NCBI GenBank assembly: GCA_900323505.1
Contig: OOIN01000048.1
Location: forward strand, 310,001-374,000
DNA from: Ustilago trichophora
Lineage: Eukaryota > Basidiomycota > Ustilaginomycetes > Ustilaginales > Ustilaginaceae
Length of the DNA stretch: 64,000 bases
Direction of reading: 5' to 3'
The position numbers and the translations under genes are program-made. This document shows, in pieces, positions 56,883 through 64,000 of the stretch; position 1 is the first letter of the stretch; each line of letters opens with the position of its first letter. The notes below the pieces were generated by a model that was not told the origin of the DNA, made no database searches, and saw only the letters and a list, made by a program, of their open reading frames with translations.

Positions 56883-59800
56883 ATGGACTCTTCTCAATCA
56901 TCACATCCTGGCCAGGACCAGACCGGCGCAGAAGCAGCTCCTGATTCTGCTCTGCACGGCTCCACCGATGAGCAAGCTGGCGGAAATGCCGCCGCTTCGA
57001 TCCCTGCCATTTCGGTGACCAGAATGGGTTCGCTTTCACCGGCACAGCCATCGGTACCCACCGAACGACCTTCCCTGAATCACATCAATCTGCCATCCTC
57101 CTCATCGCATCAAGAGCAACAATCACCTGACGCGGTGCAACAGTTTGAGGCTCAGCCAGAACTTGCTATCAGTCAAGCATCGCCACCTCTAGATGCCGCC
57201 AACACCACCAACACCACCACCAACCATTCCAGCACCTTTTCATCAGATCATCAGCAAGGCACTCGCAATCGAGCAAGGGCACGTAACACTGCAGCAGGCG
57301 CAACAGCGGCAGAAAGCACATCCACCACTGCTGATATCGATCAAGCAGAAAAACAGCCACAGCAGCAATCGCGGCAACAGCAATCCTCATCTGCCAACGA
57401 TGACACCAACAAAGGCAAGCGCAAACCCAGCAGTAGCCGCGCAAAGAGGCATTGGAAGCGTTTTGCCAAAATGATTGGCTTCGATCCTCTGCCATGGTAC
57501 ATTAGCTGGATCTTCCCTTGTCTCACCTGGCCCAAACTCAAACCCGTCATCCGATCCTCCTTGCTCGCCTGGATCTGTATGCTTCTCCTCCTCATCGGTC
57601 CCACTGAGCGCGCGCTCGGCAGCGCTTCCTTCCTTGTTATTGTTGCCAGTTTCATCATGCCCGCCGAAGCACCACTTGCTGCCGTCGTCGAACGCGAATT
57701 CTTTACCCTCCTCTTTGTCTGCGCTGCCTGGGCCTGGTCCGTCATTGCCACCGCCATCGCTCACGCAGCGCGCAACAACAAGGTTCCCCGTGCTCAAGCT
57801 AGCATCCAAAGAGCCATCAAAGGCGACTACATCGAGGCAGCGCCCAGCATCGTCTGCGCCGTCTTTCTCTCGATTGGCTCTGCTGTCGTTCTTTACGTCA
57901 AGATCCGCTTCGGTCCCGGTCCTTTCCTCTTTGCCAGCGTATTGAGCTGCATTCTCATGAACATCAGCTTGACCTACGCACCACTTTACCCTTTCCCCTT
58001 CTATACCCTGGGTCAATCCGTCGTAGTACCTCTGGCTCTCAAGGCTGCCATCAACATCTTTCTCAGCGTCGTATTCTTTCCCAAGTCGGTCAACTCGCAA
58101 TTCGTCGAACGCCTCGTCGCTGTGCTCAACCCTATTGCCGCGGCTTGCGGCGATCAGGTCAAGCTCTTGCAAACCTCACCTCTCGACACGCCTTCAAAGC
58201 CGGATAGCACCGAGACGGAGGGGAGCAAGGAGAGCAAAGACGGCTTCGACTTTGAGTTCGTCAAGAACAAGCTATCGGCCGCCGAAGGTGGATTGGTGCC
58301 CATGGCAATGGCTTCGCGTCTTTTGACACGCGAGATTTCATTTGGTTTGGCAAGTGGGGATGACCTCAAGGCTTTGGAGCGATTGTCACGTTCGCTCATT
58401 GCTCCTGCCGACGGTTGGTCGTACTACTATTCCTCAATCAAAGCCGACATCCAACTGGCACATTTTCCCAGGACACCAGTCCCTTCGCGATTAGCAACAC
58501 CGGCAATTACACCTGCCATCACTCCTCGTACTTCGCTCGAACATTCAAGAGATCATTCCGAGTTGGGTCACGCAAGTCAACGTGATGCCGCCCACCAGGC
58601 TTCTGGACACAGAGACAGCCTGCCGCAGGTGCATTATCCTCAGTTGCATCCTCCTTCTCGCCCACATTCACCAGCATTGACACCGCTCACCCCATTTGCC
58701 ACCGCCAATCCAGCTCCGCACCATGATGCATCGCACATGCTGGTCCCAGCCTCGGGAACAAGCACTCCACATCGTGAATCTCCGCTGCACGGAGAGGTGT
58801 TCCCTCACGACGCTTCCAATGCAGCTGGCTTCCGCCAGCTCGATGAACATCCCTCTGTCCAGCCAGGCAACGAGTTCACTTCATCTCGCTTCCGCAAGAT
58901 GGCTCGTTCCATTGCAGCTGCTTCACGCAGCTCCTCTCCCCGCCGCTGGATCCATCACGGCCACCACAGCTCGGTGGATGTCCGCGATCATGCTCACCAT
59001 CACCATGACGGTCGTCACAATAATGCATGGGATCGCTCCAACCAGCTCCTGCACAACTTTGTGCATAAGCGTGATCCCGCACCCGTCGCCATTTGGGAGT
59101 CGATCCGCTTTGGAAATCTCGAGACTTACCTCCACACGCCTGCATCCAACTACATCACCGAGATGTTTGCCCAGCTCGTCCGCGAGACCTCGTCGGATCT
59201 TTTGACCGCGGATGCAGAGGCCATCAAGCACATCGTAGCTTGGTTGACGTATCTCAACTCGCACCGTTACACTTTCCTGCACGATTGCTTCTTCCTCTCC
59301 CAGGAGAAACGCGCGGAAAAGGGCCGCAAACAGGCGGACGAGACGAGCAAAGTCATTGCCAGCGTCGAAGCAAAGCTGACCGAGTTCAGACAGTCACAGC
59401 GACTCAAGGTGCTGGATCCCTACCGAGACGCACTGCGAGCGCACGGCGAGGCGGCTCTCAGCAGCACTGATCTCACAGCGGAGCTAGACTTGCGGACTGG
59501 ACCAGGAGAGATTGGCAAGATTCACCACCGGTATCTGTACCAAGCATGGCTGCATCAGTTCCACACCATCAGCTTTACCGAGCGATTGCTCCAGTTGCTG
59601 CGAGAGATCGAGACACTTCAGAGGCAGAGGACGTCGGCTCGCGTATGGTTCCCACACTGGCCACGCATGTTTTCCGTTGATGCGTGGCGCAATTCGTCTG
59701 CAGATGTTCATGAGGCTGACGAGCCGGATGGCGATCCTGATCATATCCCGGACATCACCAATGATACTCCCGCTGCTTCACGACAGCAAAGTCGGGGAAG

Positions 59801-61478
59801 CCATACTGTGGTGGATCATGACGACTCTTCCAATGACAAAAGCCAAGCCAAGGGTGGCAAGGGTGAGAAGACTGGAGATAAGCATGCTCACATGCACGCA
59901 CACGCGCACTTCCGCAGCGCTGACTATGATCACGACCATGACCGTTCCACCACTGCCGACGGTGTCGGATCCGACCCCATTGTCGATCTTGGTTCCACGC
60001 GTGCCCGAGACCCAGATGCGCTTGATCCAGAAGGTTTCCTCCAGGTCGTGGGACATACCATCTACTTTTGGACGCGGCGCCCGTTCCAAGGTAACTTCCT
60101 GTTTGGTGTCAAAGCAGCCGTGCTCATTGCGCTCGTCTCGCTGCCTGCTTTTATGAAGTCCTCCGCAGGCTGGTGTTACGAGAACCGCGCCATCTGGGCT
60201 ATCTTCATGGCGCAGCTCACCCTGGCACGCTTCCGCGGCGAAACCGCCTTTGCACTCCTCTCACGTATCCTTGCCACTATCATTGGTGTCATTTTTGGTC
60301 TCATCATTTGGTACATTTCTACCGGTGATGGACGCGGGAACGCGTACGGACTGGGCGCGACGACAGCGGTGGCGTTCCCACTGGTGATGATGTACAGGAT
60401 CTACTTCCCAGGCCCTCCCATCACGCCCATCATCGCATCAGTGACGACGGCGTTGATTGTTGGTTACAGCTGGAAGGATGTCACGAATCCAACACCCGGT
60501 GCGCCAGGGTATGGATGGGATACGGCGTGGAGAAGGTTTGTTACCGTCGTCATTGGTGTCTCGGCAGCATACATCTTTAGCTACTTGCCGCCAAGTTCGA
60601 CGCTCAGGCAGTATCAGCGACTGTCGCATGGAGCTACGATTGCCGAGTTAGGCAAGATCTATTGCGCTGTGGTAGGCATCGCTAGCCATCCTCATCAGCA
60701 ACAACACCAGCAGCAGCAACAGCAGAGCCATGCTGTAGGGACCAAGAGCGCACACATGCAGTCGAGGCCAGGATCACGCCGCCCGTCACTGCACCAGACC
60801 GAAGCACCAGAGTCTGTTGCGCACCCGGAAGAGCATCACCTGCTAAATGTGCATCCCTCTTCAGAGCTGGTTCGCAAACGCATCATTGCTGTTCGTGCCA
60901 AACTTCGACGACTGTCGATGATCTCTGTCAACGTCTCCTACGAGTTTTCTTTACGTGGGCGATGGCCTGCTGCCCGATATCGCGAGCTGCTCGAAGTGCA
61001 GATGCAGATCTCGAAACTGCTTTCTCACTGTCTTGCCATCCTGGAACGACTAGGTCCAGCCTACTCGATTGCACTTTTACGACGCACACGCTTCCTAGAT
61101 CCCAGATTCCTCGGCGACGTAGTCAGCGTAATCTCCATGTGCTCTACCGCTCTGAAAACCGGCCAACCTCTACCCCAAATCACTCCCTGCCCTTTGGTCG
61201 ACCGCTTCATGGACACTCCACACGGATTCAACGCCTATCTGCCTACCGAAGGATCGGCCTCCTCCGGAGTCGATGAGATCTTGGCCACTCTACCAGCCAA
61301 GATCACCATGGCCACATTGGAAGACGCAGAGTACATGACGTTCAGCGTAGGCGTAGCAACGCTGTTTGGACTGGTGATGAGGATCGATAAGCTGTGTGTA
61401 GCGGTGAAGGAGTTGGTGGGGGAGAGCTATGCGGTGCCAGTGGACGTTCATAGGATGTTGAGAAGGAATGGGAATTAG
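56883..61478 (+). CDS. Large FUSC/ArAE-2-type membrane protein (DUF2421 family)
   Basis: A 1531-residue single-exon protein. A disordered Ser/Gln-rich N-terminus (1-180) ends in a basic patch (KGKRKPSSSRAKRHWKRFAK). The first membrane bundle (about 205-430) includes SSLLAWICMLLLLIG, FLVIVASFIMPAE, LLFVCAAWAWSVIATAIAHA and IVCAVFLSIGSAVVLYV. A long cytosolic middle (about 440-1055) is partly His-rich. The second bundle (about 1075-1250) includes GVKAAVLIALVSLPAFM, IWAIFMAQLTLARFRG and LATIIGVIFGLIIWYIS. A helical DUF2421 domain closes the protein. This two-bundle FUSC architecture is shared with the fungal brefeldin-A-sensitivity-type proteins; transport of aromatic or toxic anions is the family guess, not shown. 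Two His-rich stretches (DHAHHHHDGRHNN about 702-714; HAHMHAHAHF about 1003-1012) stand out. Confidence 0.85.
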   Translation: MDSSQSSHPGQDQTGAEAAPDSALHGSTDEQAGGNAAASIPAISVTRMGSLSPAQPSVPTERPSLNHINLPSSSSHQEQQSPDAVQQFEAQPELAISQASPPLDAANTTNTTTNHSSTFSSDHQQGTRNRARARNTAAGATAAESTSTTADIDQAEKQPQQQSRQQQSSSANDDTNKGKRKPSSSRAKRHWKRFAKMIGFDPLPWYISWIFPCLTWPKLKPVIRSSLLAWICMLLLLIGPTERALGSASFLVIVASFIMPAEAPLAAVVEREFFTLLFVCAAWAWSVIATAIAHAARNNKVPRAQASIQRAIKGDYIEAAPSIVCAVFLSIGSAVVLYVKIRFGPGPFLFASVLSCILMNISLTYAPLYPFPFYTLGQSVVVPLALKAAINIFLSVVFFPKSVNSQFVERLVAVLNPIAAACGDQVKLLQTSPLDTPSKPDSTETEGSKESKDGFDFEFVKNKLSAAEGGLVPMAMASRLLTREISFGLASGDDLKALERLSRSLIAPADGWSYYYSSIKADIQLAHFPRTPVPSRLATPAITPAITPRTSLEHSRDHSELGHASQRDAAHQASGHRDSLPQVHYPQLHPPSRPHSPALTPLTPFATANPAPHHDASHMLVPASGTSTPHRESPLHGEVFPHDASNAAGFRQLDEHPSVQPGNEFTSSRFRKMARSIAAASRSSSPRRWIHHGHHSSVDVRDHAHHHHDGRHNNAWDRSNQLLHNFVHKRDPAPVAIWESIRFGNLETYLHTPASNYITEMFAQLVRETSSDLLTADAEAIKHIVAWLTYLNSHRYTFLHDCFFLSQEKRAEKGRKQADETSKVIASVEAKLTEFRQSQRLKVLDPYRDALRAHGEAALSSTDLTAELDLRTGPGEIGKIHHRYLYQAWLHQFHTISFTERLLQLLREIETLQRQRTSARVWFPHWPRMFSVDAWRNSSADVHEADEPDGDPDHIPDITNDTPAASRQQSRGSHTVVDHDDSSNDKSQAKGGKGEKTGDKHAHMHAHAHFRSADYDHDHDRSTTADGVGSDPIVDLGSTRARDPDALDPEGFLQVVGHTIYFWTRRPFQGNFLFGVKAAVLIALVSLPAFMKSSAGWCYENRAIWAIFMAQLTLARFRGETAFALLSRILATIIGVIFGLIIWYISTGDGRGNAYGLGATTAVAFPLVMMYRIYFPGPPITPIIASVTTALIVGYSWKDVTNPTPGAPGYGWDTAWRRFVTVVIGVSAAYIFSYLPPSSTLRQYQRLSHGATIAELGKIYCAVVGIASHPHQQQHQQQQQQSHAVGTKSAHMQSRPGSRRPSLHQTEAPESVAHPEEHHLLNVHPSSELVRKRIIAVRAKLRRLSMISVNVSYEFSLRGRWPAARYRELLEVQMQISKLLSHCLAILERLGPAYSIALLRRTRFLDPRFLGDVVSVISMCSTALKTGQPLPQITPCPLVDRFMDTPHGFNAYLPTEGSASSGVDEILATLPAKITMATLEDAEYMTFSVGVATLFGLVMRIDKLCVAVKELVGESYAVPVDVHRMLRRNGN

Positions 61479-61589
61479 AGGGCCAAGAGATGTATTTGTA
61501 TTGCCTTGTATACAAACCGTTGAAGCAGGAATGCGCACTTGTTGATGGGAAAATGATTAGGATTGTGATGTTGACCGATGATGGCAAAG

Positions 61590-62705
61590 CTAGTCCAGTT
61601 GCATAGCTTCATCAGCGACTACTAAGTGGCCGTCAAACGGAGCCTGCTGTTGCTGTGGCAGATCCTGTTCTGGGGGCGTATGACTGAGACGTTGCCGTTT
61701 GGCCCTTTCCAAAGACTCTTGCGTGTCACTTCTCTGCAACCATTTTTTAAACGAGAGATAAGATTGTCAGTATACATTTGCATACTCTTTCCTTTCTTGC
61801 AGCGGCCAGTGAGGGTGCGTGTGTGTGTGTGGTGGAGATTGGGACGACTTACTGACAATGTTTTTGAGCCATTTGGGCATTGGTTTGGCCTCTTTGGATG
61901 GACTACCTTGGGCAGGGGTGGGGGAAGGTGAAGGTTGGTCGAATGAGGGTGGTGGTGTTAACGGTTTTGCTTGGTGTTTGAGTTCGGATTTTAGTGGGGC
62001 TGGAAAGGCGTTTGCTACAACAATAGCCCAATCATATAATGTGATGTTAGTAACTTTCTCATGTTGAAACGATGTAATGGTTCAATTGAGGTCGGAGGGT
62101 ACAGGGTACTTACAATTCATCCCGGCTTCATCCCATTTCAAACTAACCACAGCACTCGGAATCAATCCCAACTCTCTCAACGTTTTCCCCTTGACCTTTT
62201 TATCCCCCTCTTTGTATTCTACCTTTGGAGGAGCTGTATAGATCACCACCGCCTTTCCCTTTGCTGTATCATCCAGACACTCGTCCAAGAACGCATAGAC
62301 TGAATCGATCGTGTCGCTTTCCCTGAAGGATTTCTCAATCATAGTCCTGTCGCTGAAACGGATACGAATTCGAACATTGTCCCAAGTTCGATTGCGGGAA
62401 GAATGTAGTCCCAGTTGGGCCTCTTGACGTTCTCTCAGGGCTCGGGTTAGGAGGGGTGCATCGGGACCATTGCGTTGGAGGAGGGTCGAGCGAAAGGCGG
62501 TTTTGAGTTCTTCAGGTGTCGGTTTGAGATCTTCCTCTGCTTCGGAGATGGCATGTACGGATGAAAAGGTGGTGGAAGAGGTGGAAGATGTTGGAGGAAG
62601 AAAGACTCGCACTTGTCCTCCAACTGCTGATGAAGAGGAAGCGGAAGAGTTGCTACCAGATCCGGAACCAGAGGCGATGGGTGCATTCGGTTGGTCAGAA
62701 GACAT
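61590..62705 (-). CDS. UBX-domain protein (TUG/ASPSCR1/Ubx4-like)
   Basis: The ATG at 62705 opens exon 1 (62705-62114), followed by exon 2 (62014-61857) and exon 3 (61733-61590), giving about 297 residues. A Ser/Gly-rich N-terminus precedes a helical segment (about 60-100) and the UBX domain (about 107-193): VRIRIRFSDRTMIEKSFR, then DTIDSVYAFLDECL, VVIYTAPPKVEY and TLRELGLIPSAVVSLKWD. The exon 2 end PKWLKN is the short motif found after UBX in the TUG/ASPSCR1 group. These proteins bind the AAA ATPase Cdc48/p97. The last donor is uncertain: GTCAGT keeps the natural frame into SDTQESLERAKRQRLSHTPP, whereas the nearby GTAAGT gives an early stop. The GA/CT microsatellite 100 bases upstream lies in the promoter shared with LYC1. 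Confidence 0.8.
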
Positions 62706-62801
62706 TGTACGTGATGTGTACAAGAGGGTTGGTGATGGTCGTAGTGGGTGAGAGGGAAGACCGAACAAAGGGTGTAAAAGATTCAGGAGAAGATAGAGAG
62801 G

Positions 62802-62849
<48 letters not shown>

Positions 62850-63147
62850 GTGAGGTGTTGGACTCGTTGCTGCTGAGTGTGAGGTGGAGGCCAAAGCACT
62901 TAAGGTTTGCACGCAACGCGTCAGCTGAGCATTCGGACCAAAAAGGGAAAAAAAAAACCCCAAATTTGTTAGATCTCTTCGAACCCTCTGCCATAGCGGG
63001 GCGAAAATCGAGCCGAGTTGTTCGGGCGTCAGAGGTCGATCTGGAAGAAACTCAGCCTTTTGGATAGCCGGGTCACGCACATACATCCTTCTTCTTTCTC
63101 TTCCACTTCTTTACACACATACACACCATCCACGTCGCCGCAAAAAC
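62706..63147. other. Divergent promoter region (UBX gene / LYC1)
   Basis: About 440 bases holding the GA microsatellite at 62806-62846; the rest shows nothing recognisable. Confidence 0.5.
62806..62846. repeat. GA/CT microsatellite
   Basis: About 20 uninterrupted GA units in the promoter shared by the UBX gene and LYC1. Confidence 0.95.
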
Positions 63148-64000
63148 ATGACAACAGGCTACGTGCTAGTACCAGCAACCGAAGCCCAAGACCAGATCGC
63201 CACCGAGCGCGAATGGGTAGAATGGGGACAACCGCTGTTGACGCTCGACCAGTTTGTTACGCGAGAAAAGGTGATTCTCGGCACCTCGGATTTCTCCACC
63301 ACCCGTCGACAGCGATGGGTCCTCGTCCCTGCGGATGACACTACGACGACGGATTTCTTGTCCGCCTGCGAGACGTATAGACGGCCAATACTGATCAAGA
63401 GGCCCAAGGAGGAGGTTGAGAGAGGGTTGAGCTACAGTATCTGCTCCGTTTTTGTACCAGAGAATAAGAGGAGGTTGGGTTACGCAGGGTTGATGATGAA
63501 GTTGCTTCAGGAGAACTTGAGCCCGCAGGGGGAGGTGCCAAGGGGATTGGAGGAGCAAGAGGAGCTGCAGGTCAAGGGGAGCGGAGCGGTTGTGAAAGGG
63601 CTGGCTGGGGAAGAGGGAGAATTGGGGGATGGTGGGAAATATGGAAGGAACGCAACTTGCTCGTTCTTATACAGTGATATCGGAGAATATTACTCTCAAT
63701 TCGGATGGAAGGTGGTTGGTAACCGTCATATTGAATGGGCGCCTCTGTCTGAATCTCCCATTCCTCTGCCAGAGAATGCTCAATGGCTCACCGTGGAAGA
63801 TCTCAACTCGCTCGCCAAGCTCGATCGGGACCAGCTTCTCGCCGAACTTGAAACTTGTTCCTCCTCATCGATCAAGTTCTGCATCGACGACCCCAACGCA
63901 ACATCCTGGCGCTGGCTCATCAAGCGAACCAGTTTCTACGCCACCACTTTACTATCCGCCTCCTCTGCCAAACCGTCCCACTTTGGCCTGCGCATCCCTG
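63148..64000 (+). CDS. LYC1: Lyc1-type lysine acetyltransferase, 5' part (cut by window end)
   Basis: The frame from the ATG at 63148 (context AAACATGAC) is open to the window end, so 284 residues are visible; the rest lies beyond it. The start includes VPATEAQDQIATEREWVEWG, then LDQFVTREKVILGTSD and RQRWVLVPADD. The GNAT core carries SVFVPENKRRLGYAGLMMKL (about 98-117), the acetyl-CoA loop (usual form R-x-x-G-Y/K-G/A). The fungal Lyc1 signature CSFLYSDIGEYYSQFGWKVV follows at about 171-190. Yarrowia Lyc1 acetylates L-lysine with acetyl-CoA in the first step of lysine catabolism; family members are widespread in ascomycetes and basidiomycetes. A polar insertion (about 125-165) separates the two core motifs. 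The gene is transcribed away from the UBX gene. Confidence 0.85.
   Translation, partial: MTTGYVLVPATEAQDQIATEREWVEWGQPLLTLDQFVTREKVILGTSDFSTTRRQRWVLVPADDTTTTDFLSACETYRRPILIKRPKEEVERGLSYSICSVFVPENKRRLGYAGLMMKLLQENLSPQGEVPRGLEEQEELQVKGSGAVVKGLAGEEGELGDGGKYGRNATCSFLYSDIGEYYSQFGWKVVGNRHIEWAPLSESPIPLPENAQWLTVEDLNSLAKLDRDQLLAELETCSSSSIKFCIDDPNATSWRWLIKRTSFYATTLLSASSAKPSHFGLRIP

Overview
This window reads as nuclear DNA from a smut fungus (Basidiomycota, Ustilaginaceae; the Ustilago/Sporisorium/Pseudozyma group). The reasons are the fungal gene content (lysine acetyltransferase Lyc1, fungal Sen54, Nus1, Icp55, a GPI-type fasciclin protein), mostly intronless genes with a few short GT-AG introns, serine-rich low-complexity stretches, CT-rich leaders and GC-rich coding DNA. 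The species cannot be fixed from the sequence alone. No virus, CRISPR array, rRNA or convincing tRNA was seen.

Layout. 1-8.7 kb: end of a glutathione-transferase-like gene, ICP55 (minus), a 2.7 kb gene-free stretch, an unrecognised Ser-rich protein, and the five-exon ESCRT-III gene VPS20. 8.8-18 kb: a mitochondrial-type PPR protein (minus), a single-pass membrane protein with a beta-repeat ectodomain, an NPC2-type lipid carrier (minus), and RIO2 with a large acidic insertion in its kinase domain. 18-22.8 kb: a gene-free AT-rich island built from two interleaved families of inverted-repeat (foldback) elements; this is the most unusual part of the window. 22.8-32.1 kb: two mitotic kinesins (kinesin-6 and kinesin-5, both minus) flanking ADE1. 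32.5-40 kb: a DUF1295 membrane reductase, a Swd3/WDR5-type WD40 protein, RPB4, a mitochondrial rhomboid (Pcp1 type) and NUS1. 40-43 kb: a second 3 kb gene-free stretch. 43-50 kb: a fasciclin protein, an omega-type GST, a short-chain dehydrogenase, IST3/Snu17, and V-ATPase subunit C. 50-64 kb: a SET-domain protein, a tRNA 2'-phosphotransferase-like gene that lacks its N-terminal half, SEN54, a cyclopropane-synthase-family methyltransferase, a 1531-residue FUSC/DUF2421-type membrane protein with His-rich loops, a UBX-domain protein, and the start of LYC1.

The genes are mainly housekeeping and do not form an obvious cluster. Three local associations stand out: TPT1-like next to SEN54 (both tRNA-splicing functions), kinesin-6 and kinesin-5 either side of ADE1, and IST3/SEN54/RPB4 as scattered RNA-metabolism genes. 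Intergenic DNA repeatedly carries a palindromic TACAGTAC/TACTGTA-type motif, and long homopurine/homopyrimidine microsatellites lie in several promoter regions. Exon borders were read by eye from GT-AG signals and reading-frame continuity, and residue positions are approximate.
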